64,000 bases of DNA, taken from the NCBI RefSeq assembly GCF_000190755.2, contig NZ_JH109152.1:1652167-1716166 (forward strand), in the 5' to 3' direction. How positions within the stretch are numbered: the stretch's first letter is position 1; each line of letters begins with the position of its first letter. The notes below the pieces were generated by a model. The model saw only the letters and a list, made by a program, of their open reading frames with translations, had not been told where the DNA came from and ran no database searches. Below are positions 52,077-62,483 of this stretch, in pieces. The position numbers and the translations under genes are program-made. The DNA is from Methylobacter tundripaludum SV96 (GTDB taxonomy: Bacteria; Pseudomonadota; Gammaproteobacteria; Methylococcales; Methylomonadaceae).

Positions 52077-53888
52077 ATGATGAATCAAGAACAACAGCAG
52101 TCCCAACTTAAACAATTGATAGCCAAAGGCAAAGTACAGGGTTACCTGACTTATGCTGAGGTTAACGATCACTTGCCCAGCGATATTGTTGATCCTGAGC
52201 AAATTGAAGATATTATTGGCATGATCAATGATATGGGGATTCAGGTTTACGAAGTTGCGCCCGATGAAGACTCCCTTATTACTGACTCAGCGGCTGTTAC
52301 TACGGACGATGAAGATGCGGAAGAAGTCGCGGCTTTAGCTTCTGTTGATAGCGAGTTCGGCAGAACCACGGATCCAGTACGCATGTACATGCGGGAAATG
52401 GGTTCGGTGGAATTACTGACTCGCGCAGACGAATTGAAAATTGCCAAACGCATCGAAGAAGGACAACAGCAACTGGTTAAAGCCATTGCTCGCTCCTGTA
52501 TCGTCGTCGAAGATTTCTTGCAATCATTTGACAATATTTCCGGCGAAGAAGGCGGCATCCGCCTTACAGATTTAATCTCCGGCTTTGTCGATTTAAGCGA
52601 GCCCGAGGACTTTGTCACCGCCCTGCCCGTGAGCGAGGATGTCGAAGAGACTCCGGCAGAAGAAGAGCCGAAAGGGCTAAATTACGAAGAAGTCAAAGAG
52701 AAAGTTGAAGCGCTCAGGAAGCAGTTGAAAACGGCTGCCGCAGCCATCAAAAAGCACGGCTATTCGAATGACAAAACGGACAAAGAGTTTGAGGCATTAG
52801 CTGATTTGTTCATGGAGTTTAAATGGACTCCACAATATTTAAAGAAATTAACGGCTATTATTCCTAATGGCGTTACCGCTGTGCGTGAACAGGAAAAGCT
52901 CATTATGGATATTTGCATCAATTATGCAAAGATGCCACGCAAAGAGTTTATTGCCTCTTTCCCTGAGCACGAGACCAGTTCCGAATGGTTTGATCAGTAT
53001 TTGAATGCAGGAAGCAAGTATTCGGAAACATTGAAAGAGCGCGAAAAAGAAGTCAGGAAAGCCCAAAAAATATTGGCCGATATAGAAGCCGAGTATGGCC
53101 TGACCATTAGCGGGCTAAAAGACATTAATCGGCGCATGTCTATCGGCGAAGCCAAGGCAAGACGCGCGAAAAAAGAAATGATCGAGGCCAATTTAAGGCT
53201 GGTCATTTCAATCGCTAAAAAATATACTAATCGCGGTTTACAATTTCTGGATTTGATCCAGGAAGGCAATATCGGCTTAATGAAAGCAGTCGATAAATTT
53301 GAATATCGCCGCGGCTACAAGTTTTCAACCTATGCGACATGGTGGATCAGACAGGCCATCACCCGGTCCATTGCGGATCAGGCCAGAACTATTCGCATAC
53401 CGGTGCATATGATCGAAACGATCAATAAATTGAACCGAATTTCCAGGCAGATACTCCAGGAATTGGGACGGGAAGCAACACCGGAAGAACTGGCGGAACG
53501 CATGGAAATGCCGGAAGATAAAGTTCGCAAGGTATTGAAAATAGCCAAAGAACCTATTTCAATGGAAACACCTATCGGTGACGATGAAGATTCTCATTTG
53601 GGAGATTTCATAGAAGATGCTAAAGTATTGTCCCCGGTTGAAGCTGCAACGATTGCCGGTTTGCGTGAGTCAACACAAAACGTATTGGCGGGATTAACAG
53701 CGAGAGAGGCAAAAGTTCTGCGCATGCGCTTTGGTATCAACATGAATACCGACCATACGCTGGAAGAAGTGGGCAAGCAGTTCGATGTGACGCGTGAAAG
53801 AATCCGTCAAATTGAAGCCAAAGCATTGAGAAAACTTAGACATCCTTCAAGATCAGAGCAGTTAAGATGCTTTCTGGATGGCGAGTAA
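52077..53888 (+). CDS. rpoD: RNA polymerase sigma-70 factor RpoD
   Basis: Housekeeping sigma factor. The 603-residue protein has region 1.1 ([20 protein letters not shown]), region 1.2 ([17 protein letters not shown]) and a shortened non-conserved region. Regions 2.1-2.4 ([20 protein letters not shown], then [20 protein letters not shown]), region 3 and region 4.2 ([20 protein letters not shown]) follow. It ends [10 protein letters not shown]-like. The start can be the ATG at 52077 or the adjacent 52080. A tRNA gene follows 10 bp after the stop codon. Confidence 0.97.
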   Translation: MMNQEQQQSQLKQLIAKGKVQGYLTYAEVNDHLPSDIVDPEQIEDIIGMINDMGIQVYEVAPDEDSLITDSAAVTTDDEDAEEVAALASVDSEFGRTTDPVRMYMREMGSVELLTRADELKIAKRIEEGQQQLVKAIARSCIVVEDFLQSFDNISGEEGGIRLTDLISGFVDLSEPEDFVTALPVSEDVEETPAEEEPKGLNYEEVKEKVEALRKQLKTAAAAIKKHGYSNDKTDKEFEALADLFMEFKWTPQYLKKLTAIIPNGVTAVREQEKLIMDICINYAKMPRKEFIASFPEHETSSEWFDQYLNAGSKYSETLKEREKEVRKAQKILADIEAEYGLTISGLKDINRRMSIGEAKARRAKKEMIEANLRLVISIAKKYTNRGLQFLDLIQEGNIGLMKAVDKFEYRRGYKFSTYATWWIRQAITRSIADQARTIRIPVHMIETINKLNRISRQILQELGREATPEELAERMEMPEDKVRKVLKIAKEPISMETPIGDDEDSHLGDFIEDAKVLSPVEAATIAGLRESTQNVLAGLTAREAKVLRMRFGINMNTDHTLEEVGKQFDVTRERIRQIEAKALRKLRHPSRSEQLRCFLDGE

Positions 53889-53898
53889 ATAACACAAA

Positions 53899-53975
53899 GG
53901 GCCCTTAGCTCAGTTGGTTAGAGCGTCCGACTCATAATCGGCAGGTCGTAGGTTCAAGTCCTACAGGGCCCACCA
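53899..53975 (+). tRNA. ileX: tRNA-Ile2 (anticodon CAT, probable lysidine target)
   Basis: A 77-base cloverleaf with GGGCCCT/AGGGCCC acceptor stem, D-arm GCTCAGTTGGTTAGAGC, anticodon loop CTCATAA and T-arm GGTTCAAGTCC, ending ACCA. The CAT anticodon could be Met or Ile2. Its GGGCCC acceptor and its place after rpoD, as E. coli ileX lies near rpoD, favour Ile2 (C34 modified to lysidine by TilS). Confidence 0.88.
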
Positions 53976-53983
53976 TACACAAG

Positions 53984-54005
53984 AAGGCTGCCTCGGCAGC
54001 CTTTT
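53984..54005 (+). terminator. Intrinsic terminator after the rpoD-tRNA unit
   Basis: AAGGCTGCC (53984-53992) and GGCAGCCTT (53995-54003) form a 9-bp stem with a 2-base loop and a short T run. It separates the tRNA from metK. Confidence 0.8.
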
Positions 54006-54041
54006 GTACATCTGGGTTTTACATTTTAACAAGGTGGTATC

Positions 54042-55202
54042 GTGAGCAATAATTATACTTTCACATCAGAATCAGTTTCAGAAGGGCATCCTGATAAGGT
54101 TGCAGATCAAATTTCGGATGCGGTACTTGATGCCTTATTGGCACAAGACCCTCGCTCACGTGTCGCTTGCGAGACGCTGGTAAAAACCGGCATGGTCGTT
54201 TTGGCGGGCGAAGTAACCACCAATGCCTGGGTTGACCTTGAAGCCCTGGTCCGGAAAGTCGTTTGTGACATTGGCTATGATCACGGCGACATAGGTTTCG
54301 ACGGCCAAAGTTGCGCGGTTTTAAACGCTATCGGCAAACAGTCGGCTGATATTGCGATGGGCGTCGATGAGGGCGACGACCACGAGCAAGGCGCAGGCGA
54401 TCAAGGTTTAATGTTTGGTTATGCCAGCAATGAAACCGATGTACTGATGCCTGCCCCTATTACCTATTCTCACTTGCTGGTTAAACGTCAGGCTGAAGTA
54501 CGTAAAAATAAAACCTTGCCTTGGCTGCGTCCCGATGCAAAAAGCCAAATTACTTTCCGCTACGAAAATAACAAGCCCGTAGCGATTGACGCGGTTGTTT
54601 TGTCTACCCAACATTCGCCTGAAATTGCTACCAAAGCATTGCATGAAGCGGTAATGGACGAAATTATCCTGCCGGTTCTACCTAAAGAATGGCTGCATAA
54701 AGATACCAAATACTTCATTAACCCAACCGGTCAATTCGTTATCGGCGGCCCCGTCGGCGACTGCGGCCTAACCGGACGTAAAATTATTGTTGATACTTAC
54801 GGCGGCATGGCAAGACATGGCGGCGGTGCGTTTTCAGGCAAGGATCCTTCAAAAGTTGACCGTTCTGCAGCCTACATGGCCCGTTATGTAGCAAAAAACA
54901 TTGTTGCAGCCGGATTAGCCGAGCGTTGTGAAATTCAGGTTTCTTACGCGATCGGCGTTGCAGAACCTACCTCTATCACGGTTGAAACCTTTGGTACCGG
55001 AAAAATCAGTGAAGAAAGACTGGTACAAATTATCAGAGATACTTTTGACTTAAGACCCAAAGGCTTGATTGCAATGCTGGGCTTATTGAAGCCTATCTAC
55101 CAAACAACAGCGGCGTATGGTCATTTCGGTCGTACCGAAGACTCCTTTAGCTGGGAAAAAACAGATAAAGTTGACGCATTAAAAGATGCTGCCGGCCTTT
55201 AA
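54042..55202 (+). CDS. metK: S-adenosylmethionine synthetase
   Basis: Makes SAM from methionine and ATP. The 386-residue protein has [23 protein letters not shown] and [16 protein letters not shown], with DxD metal residues in family positions. It starts at a GTG preceded by AAGGTGG. It is followed after 25 bp by ahcY. No SAM riboswitch-like sequence is visible in the 36-bp region after the terminator. Confidence 0.97.
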   Translation: MSNNYTFTSESVSEGHPDKVADQISDAVLDALLAQDPRSRVACETLVKTGMVVLAGEVTTNAWVDLEALVRKVVCDIGYDHGDIGFDGQSCAVLNAIGKQSADIAMGVDEGDDHEQGAGDQGLMFGYASNETDVLMPAPITYSHLLVKRQAEVRKNKTLPWLRPDAKSQITFRYENNKPVAIDAVVLSTQHSPEIATKALHEAVMDEIILPVLPKEWLHKDTKYFINPTGQFVIGGPVGDCGLTGRKIIVDTYGGMARHGGGAFSGKDPSKVDRSAAYMARYVAKNIVAAGLAERCEIQVSYAIGVAEPTSITVETFGTGKISEERLVQIIRDTFDLRPKGLIAMLGLLKPIYQTTAAYGHFGRTEDSFSWEKTDKVDALKDAAGL

Positions 55203-55227
55203 ATAAATATTAAACACGGGAAACGTA

Positions 55228-56520
55228 ATGAGCCAACAAGATTATAAAATTGCCGATATTGCCCTGGCAGAATGGGGTCGTAAGGAAATCAATATCGCCG
55301 AAACAGAAATGCCGGGCTTAATGGCTCTGCGTGAAGAATTCGGTGCGGAACAACCCTTAAAAGGCGCGCGTATCGCCGGTTGTTTGCACATGACTATTCA
55401 GACAGCGGTATTGATTGAAACCCTGACTGCATTAGGCGCAACCGTGCGTTGGTCTTCTTGCAATATTTTTTCTACGCAAGATCATGCCGCGGCGGCAATA
55501 GCGGCGGCAGGCATCCCTGTTTTTGCCTGGAAAGGCGAAACCGAAGAAGAAGCCGAATGGTGTATCGCGCAAACAATCGACGGTCTTGACGGCTGGCGTC
55601 CGAACATGATTCTGGATGACGGCGGCGACTTAACCGTCATGATGCATGAAAAATATCCCGAATTGATGGCCGACATTAAAGGCTTGTCCGAAGAAACCAC
55701 TACAGGCGTATTACGTCTGTATGAAATGGTCGCCAAAGGCACGTTAAAAGTTCCTGCCTTTAACGTTAACGATTCAGTCACAAAATCAAAATTCGATAAT
55801 CTGTACGGTTGCCGCGAATCGCTGGTTGACGGCATCAAGCGCGCCACCGACGTGATGATTGCCGGTAAAATCGCCGTAGTCTGCGGTTACGGCGATGTCG
55901 GCAAAGGTTGTGCGCAATCGTTACGCGGTCTTGGTGCAACAGTATTGATTACCGAAATCGACCCGATTTGCGCATTGCAAGCGGCTATGGAAGGTTATCG
56001 CGTAGTAACCATGGAAGAAGCGGCACCGCTGGCCAATATTTTTGTTACCGCAACCGGCAACTTTAATATCATTACCCATCAGCACATGGTTGCCATGAGA
56101 GATCAGGCGATTGTTTGCAATATCGGCCATTTTGATGCGGAAATCGACATTGCCTCATTACGTCAATACACATGGGAAAACATCAAACCTCAAGTTGATC
56201 ATGTGATTTTCCCTGACGGAAAACGCCTGATTATTTTAGCGGAAGGTCGTTTGGTTAATCTGGGTTGCGGCACCGGACATCCAAGCTTTGTAATGTCTAA
56301 CTCATTCTGTAACCAGGTTCTTGCGCAAATGGAACTTTGGAAAAATGCGGCACAGTATGAAAACAAGGTTTACATACTGCCTAAAAAACTGGACGAAAAA
56401 GTCGCAAGATCTCACCTTAAACAATTGGGCGTGAATTTGACCGTGCTAACTGATGCGCAAGCCAAATACATCAACGTTCCGGTTGAAGGACCGTTTAAAG
56501 CTGATCATTATCGTTATTGA
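55228..56520 (+). CDS. ahcY: Adenosylhomocysteinase
   Basis: Hydrolyses S-adenosylhomocysteine to adenosine and homocysteine, relieving product inhibition of SAM methyltransferases. The 430-residue NAD-dependent protein has [15 protein letters not shown] (NAD loop), the DDGGDLTVM loop and ends KADHYRY. Gammaproteobacteria often use the Mtn/LuxS route instead, and this one-step AhcY route with metK suggests a high methyl flux. It lies in operon-like spacing with metK. Confidence 0.97.
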   Translation: MSQQDYKIADIALAEWGRKEINIAETEMPGLMALREEFGAEQPLKGARIAGCLHMTIQTAVLIETLTALGATVRWSSCNIFSTQDHAAAAIAAAGIPVFAWKGETEEEAEWCIAQTIDGLDGWRPNMILDDGGDLTVMMHEKYPELMADIKGLSEETTTGVLRLYEMVAKGTLKVPAFNVNDSVTKSKFDNLYGCRESLVDGIKRATDVMIAGKIAVVCGYGDVGKGCAQSLRGLGATVLITEIDPICALQAAMEGYRVVTMEEAAPLANIFVTATGNFNIITHQHMVAMRDQAIVCNIGHFDAEIDIASLRQYTWENIKPQVDHVIFPDGKRLIILAEGRLVNLGCGTGHPSFVMSNSFCNQVLAQMELWKNAAQYENKVYILPKKLDEKVARSHLKQLGVNLTVLTDAQAKYINVPVEGPFKADHYRY

Positions 56521-56526
56521 TTAATC

Positions 56527-56685
56527 ACCGTTCCCACGACTCCGTGGGAATGCAGTCCGTGCCGCTCTTGCGGCACGGGACGCAACGCGTCCATAGCGGT
56601 ATCCCGGCAAACCGTGGAAACGATACATTCCGGCACACCGCTATGCTGCTCCTGCATTGCTGCACCTCCTACGGCCATGCAGTCG
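56527..56685. repeat. Composite repeat: family F palindromes joined to a family G element (copy 4)
   Basis: Three inverted repeats occur: TTCCCACG/CGTGGGAA (56531-56550), CCGTGCCGC/GCGGCACGG (56557-56578) and CATAGCGGT/ACCGCTATG (56592-56600 with 56637-56645). The right part (to 56685) aligns with family G from its CTGCTCC block (56646). The first seven bases of the G element are replaced by the F end, suggesting one inserted next to the other. Confidence 0.7.
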
Positions 56686-56712
56686 TCAGATTCCCGTCAG
56701 TGAGATCATAAA

Positions 56713-57570
56713 ATGCAATCACAAAAAACACATCCCAAACTGTTCAGTTTCGAATTTTACCCGCCAAAAACAGAAGAAGGCGCGGCAAGTTTACAAGTTG
56801 TTCATAGCAAACTGGCAAAACTCAATCCCGATTTTTTTTCCGTTACCTTTGGTGCCGGAGGTTCGACCCGCGATAAAACCTTCACTACGGTCGTTGATAT
56901 TCAATCCAAAGGTATCTCCGCCGCCCCGCATTTATCCTGCGTTGCCTCGACCAAAGCCAATATTCGCGCGATTCTGAAAGACTATCAAGACAATGGCATC
57001 ACTAAAATTGTCGCTTTAAGAGGCGATTTGCCTTCCGGCATGATGTCGGCGGGAGAATTCCGCTACGCCAATGAACTGGTCGAGTTTATTCGCCAGGAAA
57101 CCGGCGACCATTTCCAGATTCATGTTGCCGCCTACCCCGAAGTACATCCGCAAGCCGCCAGCGGCGTGGAAGATTTTAAAAACTTCAAACGTAAAGTGGC
57201 TGCGGGCGCCAATGCGGTCATTACCCAATATTTTTACAATGCCGAAGCGTATTTTCATTTTGTCGACGCTTGTGAGAAAAACGGCATAACAATCCCCATC
57301 GTACCCGGCATTATGCCGATTACCCAATATACGCAATTATTCCGTTTTTCGGAAATGTGCGGCGCGGATATTCCTCGTTGGCTCAGAAAACGCCTGGAAA
57401 GTTTCGGCGATGACAGAGAATCCGTACAAGCGTTCGGCCTGGATGTGGTCAGCAACCTTTGTCAACGTTTGCTGGAAGGCGGTGCGCCGGGGCTGCATTT
57501 TTACACCATGAATCAGGCCGCGCCTACCTTGGCGATTTTGGAGAATTTGCAAATCAGGCCTCAAGGCTAA
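56713..57570 (+). CDS. metF: 5,10-methylenetetrahydrofolate reductase
   Basis: Reduces methylene-THF to methyl-THF with FAD and NADH, supplying the methyl group for methionine. The 285-residue TIM-barrel protein has SFEFYPPKTEEG at the N-terminus, VTFGAGGSTRDKT, HLSCVASTK, the ALRGDLP loop and GIMPITQYTQL. Length matches the family (about 290). Together with metK-ahcY it completes the local SAM/methionine cycle, although repeat elements separate it from ahcY. Confidence 0.96.
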   Translation: MQSQKTHPKLFSFEFYPPKTEEGAASLQVVHSKLAKLNPDFFSVTFGAGGSTRDKTFTTVVDIQSKGISAAPHLSCVASTKANIRAILKDYQDNGITKIVALRGDLPSGMMSAGEFRYANELVEFIRQETGDHFQIHVAAYPEVHPQAASGVEDFKNFKRKVAAGANAVITQYFYNAEAYFHFVDACEKNGITIPIVPGIMPITQYTQLFRFSEMCGADIPRWLRKRLESFGDDRESVQAFGLDVVSNLCQRLLEGGAPGLHFYTMNQAAPTLAILENLQIRPQG

Positions 57571-57627
57571 AGGTATCAATCAGACAGGGCCGCGTTCCAA
57601 ATCCACATTTGCAGTACGTATTACACG

Positions 57628-57651
57628 CGTTCCCAAGCCCTATTGGGAACG
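57628..57651. repeat. Family F-type hairpin between metF and bioA
   Basis: CGTTCCCAA (57628-57636) and TTGGGAACG (57643-57651) form a perfect 9-bp stem with a 6-base loop. It resembles the first palindrome of the element at 56527. Confidence 0.7.
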
Positions 57652-57675
57652 ACTATCAACCTGAGCCTTTAGCTT

Positions 57676-59028
57676 ATGTCGTCCAACCAATCCCTTTCCA
57701 ATCGAGATCTTTCCGTTTTGTGGCATCCCTGCACGCAAATGAAAGATCACGAGACTTTCCCGGTTATCCCAATCAAAAAAGGCCAAGGCATTTGGCTGGA
57801 AGATTTTGACGGCAACCGCTATCTTGATGCGATCAGCTCATGGTGGGTCAATTTATTCGGACATGCCAATCCTGCCATCAATGCGGCATTAAAAGACCAA
57901 CTCGATACCCTGGAGCATGTAATTTTTGCCGGATTCACCCATGAGTCCGCCGTCAAACTGGCGGAACAACTGGTTGAAATTACGCCGCAAGGGTTGAACC
58001 GTTGTTTTTATGCCGACAATGGCTCCTCTGCGGTGGAAGTCGCGCTCAAAATGAGTTTTCACTATTGGCGCAACCTCGGACAAACTCAAAAAACCAAATT
58101 CATCACCCTGGAAAACAGTTATCACGGCGAAACCCTAGGCGCACTGGCGGTCGGCAATGTGCCGCTGTATAAAGAAACCTACGCGCCGTTATTAATGGAC
58201 GTCATCACCGTGCCCGGCCCGGACTGTTATCACCGAGAACCCGGCGAATCGTGGGCGAACTATTCCAGCCGCCGCTTCACGCTGATGGAACAGACGCTGC
58301 AACAACACAGCGACACGGTTTGCGCGGTCATCATCGAGCCTTTGGTGCAATGCGCCGGCAATATGCGCATGTATGATCCGATCTATTTGAAATTGCTGCG
58401 CGCCGCCTGCGATAAATACCATGTGCATTTAATCGCCGATGAAATCGCGGTCGGTTTCGGGCGTACCGGAACCTTATTTGCCTGCGAACAAGCAACAATC
58501 AGCCCCGACTTCATGTGCCTGTCCAAAGGCTTAACCGGCGGCTATTTGCCGTTGTCGGCGGTATTGACCACCGATCAGGTGTACCAAGCGTTCTATGCCG
58601 ATTATCAATCGTTGAACGCATTTTTGCATTCGCACAGCTATACCGGCAATGCGCTGGCGTGCCGGGCCGCACTCGCCACCATCGATATTTTCCGGCAACA
58701 CAATATCATCGAAAAAAACCGCTCTTTGGCTGCTATGATGGCGAAGGCGGCGCTGCGTTTCCATGACCATCCCAATGTCGCCGAAGTCCGGCAAACCGGC
58801 ATGATCCTGGCGATTGAAATGGTCAAAAACAAACACACCCGCGAACCTTATCCCTGGCAGGAACGGCGCGGGCTTAGAGTCTATCAATACGCGCTGTCCA
58901 AAGGTGTCTTATTGCGGCCCTTGGGCAACGTCATTTATTTCATGCCGCCCTACATTGCGACCGAGGATGAGCTTTTGTTAATCGCCGAGGTCGCTTGGCA
59001 AGGCATACAACAAGCAGTTAAGGACTGA
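57676..59028 (+). CDS. bioA: Adenosylmethionine--8-amino-7-oxononanoate transaminase
   Basis: Converts KAPA to DAPA in biotin synthesis using SAM as amino donor. The 450-residue class III PLP aminotransferase has the BioA-specific N-terminal WHPCTQMKDHE, SSWWVNLFGH, the IADEIAVGFGRTG segment with PLP Lys in SKGLTGGYLPLS, and a family C-terminus. No other bio genes are in the window. It begins a bioA-rsmE-CPBP unit, with a 2-bp gap and then a 4-bp overlap. Confidence 0.95.
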   Translation: MSSNQSLSNRDLSVLWHPCTQMKDHETFPVIPIKKGQGIWLEDFDGNRYLDAISSWWVNLFGHANPAINAALKDQLDTLEHVIFAGFTHESAVKLAEQLVEITPQGLNRCFYADNGSSAVEVALKMSFHYWRNLGQTQKTKFITLENSYHGETLGALAVGNVPLYKETYAPLLMDVITVPGPDCYHREPGESWANYSSRRFTLMEQTLQQHSDTVCAVIIEPLVQCAGNMRMYDPIYLKLLRAACDKYHVHLIADEIAVGFGRTGTLFACEQATISPDFMCLSKGLTGGYLPLSAVLTTDQVYQAFYADYQSLNAFLHSHSYTGNALACRAALATIDIFRQHNIIEKNRSLAAMMAKAALRFHDHPNVAEVRQTGMILAIEMVKNKHTREPYPWQERRGLRVYQYALSKGVLLRPLGNVIYFMPPYIATEDELLLIAEVAWQGIQQAVKD

Positions 59029-59030
59029 TT

Positions 59031-59792
59031 ATGCGAGTCTCCAGATTATATACATCGGCCCCACTGGCTACAGGCAAACTTATCGAACTGGACGATGACA
59101 ACGGCCATTATGTCAGAACGGTGTTGCGGTTAAAAAAAGACGCCCACATCATTTTATTTAACGGCCACGGCGGAGAATATTTATGCACCGTGGCCGAAGT
59201 CAGCCGAAAAGCCGTACTGATTGATGTCGGGCAATGGAGTGACCGCAGTGTCGAATCGCCGTTGCAGATAACCTTAGGCCTGGGCATCTCGCGGGGCGAC
59301 CGAATGGATCTGACGGTACAAAAAGCCGTGGAGCTGGGCGTTAATCACATTACACCGTTATTAACCGAACGCTGTGTGGTGCAATTCAAAGGCGAAAAAA
59401 AACCGCAGCGCTTATTGCATTGGCAAAAAATAGTTCAACATGCCGCCGAACAAAGCGGCAGAACCAGCCTGCCCCCTTTGCTGGAAGTTGAACAACTACA
59501 AAACTGGCTAGGCAACCAACAGGGTTTGAAAGTGTTTCTCGACCCTTATGCAGAAACGACATTATCGGAGTTAAAACCTGAAACCATGAAAGTGACTCTA
59601 CTCACCGGCCCCGAAGGCGGTTTTTCCAATCAGGAACGAGACGCGGCCAAAGCCTCCGGCTTTATTCCAGTCCGTTTAGGCAGCCGCATATTAAGAACCG
59701 AAACCGCATCGCTTGCCGCCTTAGCCGCCGTCCAGATGTTGTGGGGCGACTTTGGCAACATTACAAATCCGGAAATTGAGAGTCAACGATGA
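59031..59792 (+). CDS. rsmE: 16S rRNA m3U1498 methyltransferase
   Basis: The 253-residue SPOUT methyltransferase uses SAM to methylate U1498 of 16S rRNA. It has the family motifs GHYVRTVLRLKKDAHI, LGLGISRGDRMDLTVQKAVE, LTGPEGGFSNQE and the knot LGSRILRTETASLAAL. It begins 2 bp after bioA and overlaps the next gene by 4 bp. Confidence 0.95.
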   Translation: MRVSRLYTSAPLATGKLIELDDDNGHYVRTVLRLKKDAHIILFNGHGGEYLCTVAEVSRKAVLIDVGQWSDRSVESPLQITLGLGISRGDRMDLTVQKAVELGVNHITPLLTERCVVQFKGEKKPQRLLHWQKIVQHAAEQSGRTSLPPLLEVEQLQNWLGNQQGLKVFLDPYAETTLSELKPETMKVTLLTGPEGGFSNQERDAAKASGFIPVRLGSRILRTETASLAALAAVQMLWGDFGNITNPEIESQR

Positions 59793-60664
59793 AACGATAC
59801 CTTGCTTATTCAATAGTGCCCTTGCTGGTTTTGCTGGCGGCAACATCAACGGCTTGTCTGTTGGGTTATTTGATCGCACTGGGCCTGGATGATCCGTCTG
59901 CATTACGAAAACTGATCACCCGCTTAACGCAGATACTCCTGCTGCTGAGTATTTTTCCGGCAATGGCTTACCTGAAATTTAAAAAAGAAGACTTGGGATT
60001 TAGCGCAAGACCGACATTTTTGAAGCAGTTACCGCAAGGATTCGGAATCGGATTGGTTACCCTGATGCCGGTATTTATTGTTTTGTATGTTCTCGGCCTC
60101 GACGTTGTTGATAACTCGCAGCCGTGGACTGTCGGTTTCATCGCTGAAAAAACGATACTTTCCTTATTGTTGTCCCTGCTGATTGCCGTCGTTGAGGAAT
60201 CGATTTTTCGAGGCATGCTGTTGGCCGGCTTACAAAAGAACATGCCGGTTGTTGCGGCCATTTTGATCAGCTCGGCTTATTTTGCGGCGCTGCATTTTCT
60301 GGATAGCAAAACCGAAATATCCCAACAGAATTTTCATCTATCAAGCGGCTTTATCCTGTTAGGTGAAGCATTTGCCAATGTACTGAATCCGAAAAACGCC
60401 TCGGCGTTCCTTTCATTGCTGGCGGTCGGCGCTTTTCTCGCCGTGCTCAGGACACAGGTAAAAGAAAGCTTAGGTCTCTGTATGGGCTGTCATGCCGGTT
60501 GGGTATGGCAAATAAAAATGAACGGCAGCTTGTTCAATACCGACTATAACTCCGAATATCTTTATCTGGTCAGCAGCTACAATTATGTCGTCGGACCGCT
60601 GGTTACCGTTTGGCTCAGCCTCGCCATCATCGGCTATTTTGTTTACAAAAAAATCCGGGCGTAA
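59789..60664 (+). CDS. CPBP-family intramembrane metalloprotease
   Basis: The 291-residue protein has about eight hydrophobic segments and the CPBP/Abi (Rce1-like) motifs: VVEESIFRGMLLAGL (EExxxR) and ISSAYFAALHFL (FxxxH). Family members cleave membrane-associated or CAAX-type substrates, and some give bacteriocin immunity. The substrate here is unknown. It overlaps rsmE by 4 bp. Confidence 0.85.
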   Translation: MKRYLAYSIVPLLVLLAATSTACLLGYLIALGLDDPSALRKLITRLTQILLLLSIFPAMAYLKFKKEDLGFSARPTFLKQLPQGFGIGLVTLMPVFIVLYVLGLDVVDNSQPWTVGFIAEKTILSLLLSLLIAVVEESIFRGMLLAGLQKNMPVVAAILISSAYFAALHFLDSKTEISQQNFHLSSGFILLGEAFANVLNPKNASAFLSLLAVGAFLAVLRTQVKESLGLCMGCHAGWVWQIKMNGSLFNTDYNSEYLYLVSSYNYVVGPLVTVWLSLAIIGYFVYKKIRA

Positions 60665-60692
60665 ATATTCACGGCTTTCAATCACGGCTAAT

Positions 60693-60719
60693 ACATTAGC
60701 CAAATTGTTCGGCTAATGT
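60693..60719. terminator. Probable convergent terminator hairpin
   Basis: ACATTAGCC (60693-60701) and GGCTAATGT (60711-60719) form a perfect 9-bp stem with a 9-base loop, between the convergent CPBP and amidotransferase-like genes. No strong T-tract is seen. Confidence 0.5.
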
Positions 60720-60773
60720 GCCGGACTTGAAGTTACACATACGACATCGCTAATGCGCAATTAATACCGCTAC

Positions 60774-61460
60774 TTATAACACCACAGCTCGCAAAAAAGC
60801 AGTAACCAACGGATGCGGCCGTTCAGGAATAGAGCGCATTTGCGGCACGAACAGCGTCCCGATAAAAAACGGATGATCCGGATGCTCAATGACGCGAATC
60901 TCGCCCTCGGTATCGGAACCTGAGACCTTCAACGGCCCTTGCTTCAACTCATCAATGCAATCCGGATTGACTCCGAAATTGCAGTAATAGCGCTCTTTCG
61001 CTGACAAGCCGCCGTAGATTGCGGCTACCCGAGACCCCGGCTCAAAACTAAGCTGCATCTCACGCCCGGCCAGCGAACAAGCCAATTGCGAAATAAACAG
61101 ACTTGAAGCGGACGGATCGTACTCGGCATGTTGCGCGCCCTTAAACCCCAAGACATTGCGGGCATACTCGATCACCATATGCTGAAAACCGCCGCAGGTG
61201 CCGAAGCAGGGAATTTTGTTTTCCCTGGCATAGCGAATGGCCCACAAGGTAAGCTCCATGCTTTTATACGGGCTTCCCGGCGCAACCCATATGCCTGAAT
61301 AATGCTCAAACAACCTTGAACCGATGTCTTCAGTTGAAACCCAGTTCGCCGTTATATCGACATCCAACAGCTGTTGAGCATGGTTGATGGCTGCATTAGT
61401 CGAAACGTGCGGCGGAAATGTCGGCGTGTATTCACCGAGTAGCGCTATAGACTTAATCAT
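60774..61460 (-). CDS. CTP synthase C-terminal-region-related protein (degenerate amidotransferase)
   Basis: The 228-residue class I glutamine-amidotransferase fold keeps the nucleophile Cys (C89 in FGTCGGFQHM). Where active enzymes have FHPE, this reads FVPQ (205-207), so the catalytic His and Glu are missing. It resembles the family annotated as CTP synthase C-terminal region-related (seleno)protein, in which some members carry Sec at the Cys position. I chose the ATG at 61460, preceded by AGGA; an upstream extension of 39 residues lacks similarity. Function unknown. Confidence 0.75.
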   Translation of the reverse strand: MIKSIALLGEYTPTFPPHVSTNAAINHAQQLLDVDITANWVSTEDIGSRLFEHYSGIWVAPGSPYKSMELTLWAIRYARENKIPCFGTCGGFQHMVIEYARNVLGFKGAQHAEYDPSASSLFISQLACSLAGREMQLSFEPGSRVAAIYGGLSAKERYYCNFGVNPDCIDELKQGPLKVSGSDTEGEIRVIEHPDHPFFIGTLFVPQMRSIPERPHPLVTAFLRAVVL

Positions 61461-61515
61461 ATCGTTTATTTTCCTACGTGGACGGATGGCAAAATGATGA
61501 TCAATGAAGATGCGC

Positions 61516-62391
61516 CTAACCCGGCCGGATGCGAACGGCAATACGCGGCCCAAACAGATTGATGCATAAACCCGCAATAACCAGAGCGGCGGCGTTTATC
61601 TTCCAGGCGAAAAGAGGCTCCCCCAAGGCTAACGTTGAAGCCGCGAACCCGAATACCGGCACCAGCAAAGTAAACGGGGCTACTGTCGCGGCCGGATAGC
61701 GGCTAAATAGCCAGCTCCATGCGGCAAAGCCAAGCAAGGTCACCGGATACACCATATAGCCGATCGCGCCGATAGTGAGCCACGAAATATGCGAAATGAG
61801 CTCAACACGCCAACTGCCTTGTTCCAGAAAAAACGACAAAACTAACAGCGGCGGCCACGCAACAAGGCTTGCCCAAACGACCAGCGCCAGCATATCGACT
61901 TTGCCGAGCTTCTTGGAAATCAGGCTGCCGACTCCCCACGATGCAGCGGCGGCGACGATTAGAAGCAAACCATAACTCGAAACGTCGCCGCCAATATTCG
62001 CAGCGACCAGCCCGATTCCGGAAAAGGAAACCAAGGCCCCGACAATTTGCCAAACGGATGGTTTTTCGGCCAAAAATACCACAGCCAGTAAAATCGTGAA
62101 AAACACCTGCATCTGAAGCACCAAAGACGCCAGCCCTGCCGTTGTCCCGGCGTACATGCCGGAAAACAGCAATGCGAACTGTAGAGAAAACATTACCAAC
62201 CCGAAACCGACCACCATGCGCCACGAAGCGGCCGGGCGCTTGATGAAAAAGACCGCCGGAAACGCGGCGAGAAAGAACCTGAGTGCGCAAAGCAGAATCG
62301 GCGGAATTTCTTTAAGGCCGACTTTGATTACAACAAAGTTGACTCCCCAAATTGCAACTACCACTATTGCCAACGTCATATGATGTAAACG
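61516..62391 (-). CDS. EamA/DMT-family permease
   Basis: The 291-residue inner-membrane protein has about ten hydrophobic helices in two related EamA repeats (FLAAFPAVFFIKRP, FSLQFALLFSGMYA, then YPVTLLGFAAWSWLFSRYPA). Substrate unknown; relatives export amino acids, metabolites or purine ribonucleosides. I chose the GTG at 62391, preceded by TGGAG, giving the usual MTLAIVVVAIWGVNF start region. It is transcribed toward the degenerate amidotransferase gene 55 bp away. Confidence 0.85.
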   Translation of the reverse strand, partial: RLHHMTLAIVVVAIWGVNFVVIKVGLKEIPPILLCALRFFLAAFPAVFFIKRPAASWRMVVGFGLVMFSLQFALLFSGMYAGTTAGLASLVLQMQVFFTILLAVVFLAEKPSVWQIVGALVSFSGIGLVAANIGGDVSSYGLLLIVAAAASWGVGSLISKKLGKVDMLALVVWASLVAWPPLLVLSFFLEQGSWRVELISHISWLTIGAIGYMVYPVTLLGFAAWSWLFSRYPAATVAPFTLLVPVFGFAASTLALGEPLFAWKINAAALVIAGLCINLFGPRIAVRIRPG

Positions 62392-62483
62392 CACTGTCGC
62401 TCCAGTAACTAAAGATAAGGGACGGCCTTTCGGCACGCCCTGATTGAGCCCATTGTTATGCGCTCGTTGGACTAGGGTTAAGT

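Noticed and set aside
54006-54041. SAM riboswitch before metK
   Set aside because: Only 36 bases lie between the terminator and the GTG, too short, and no matching structure is seen.
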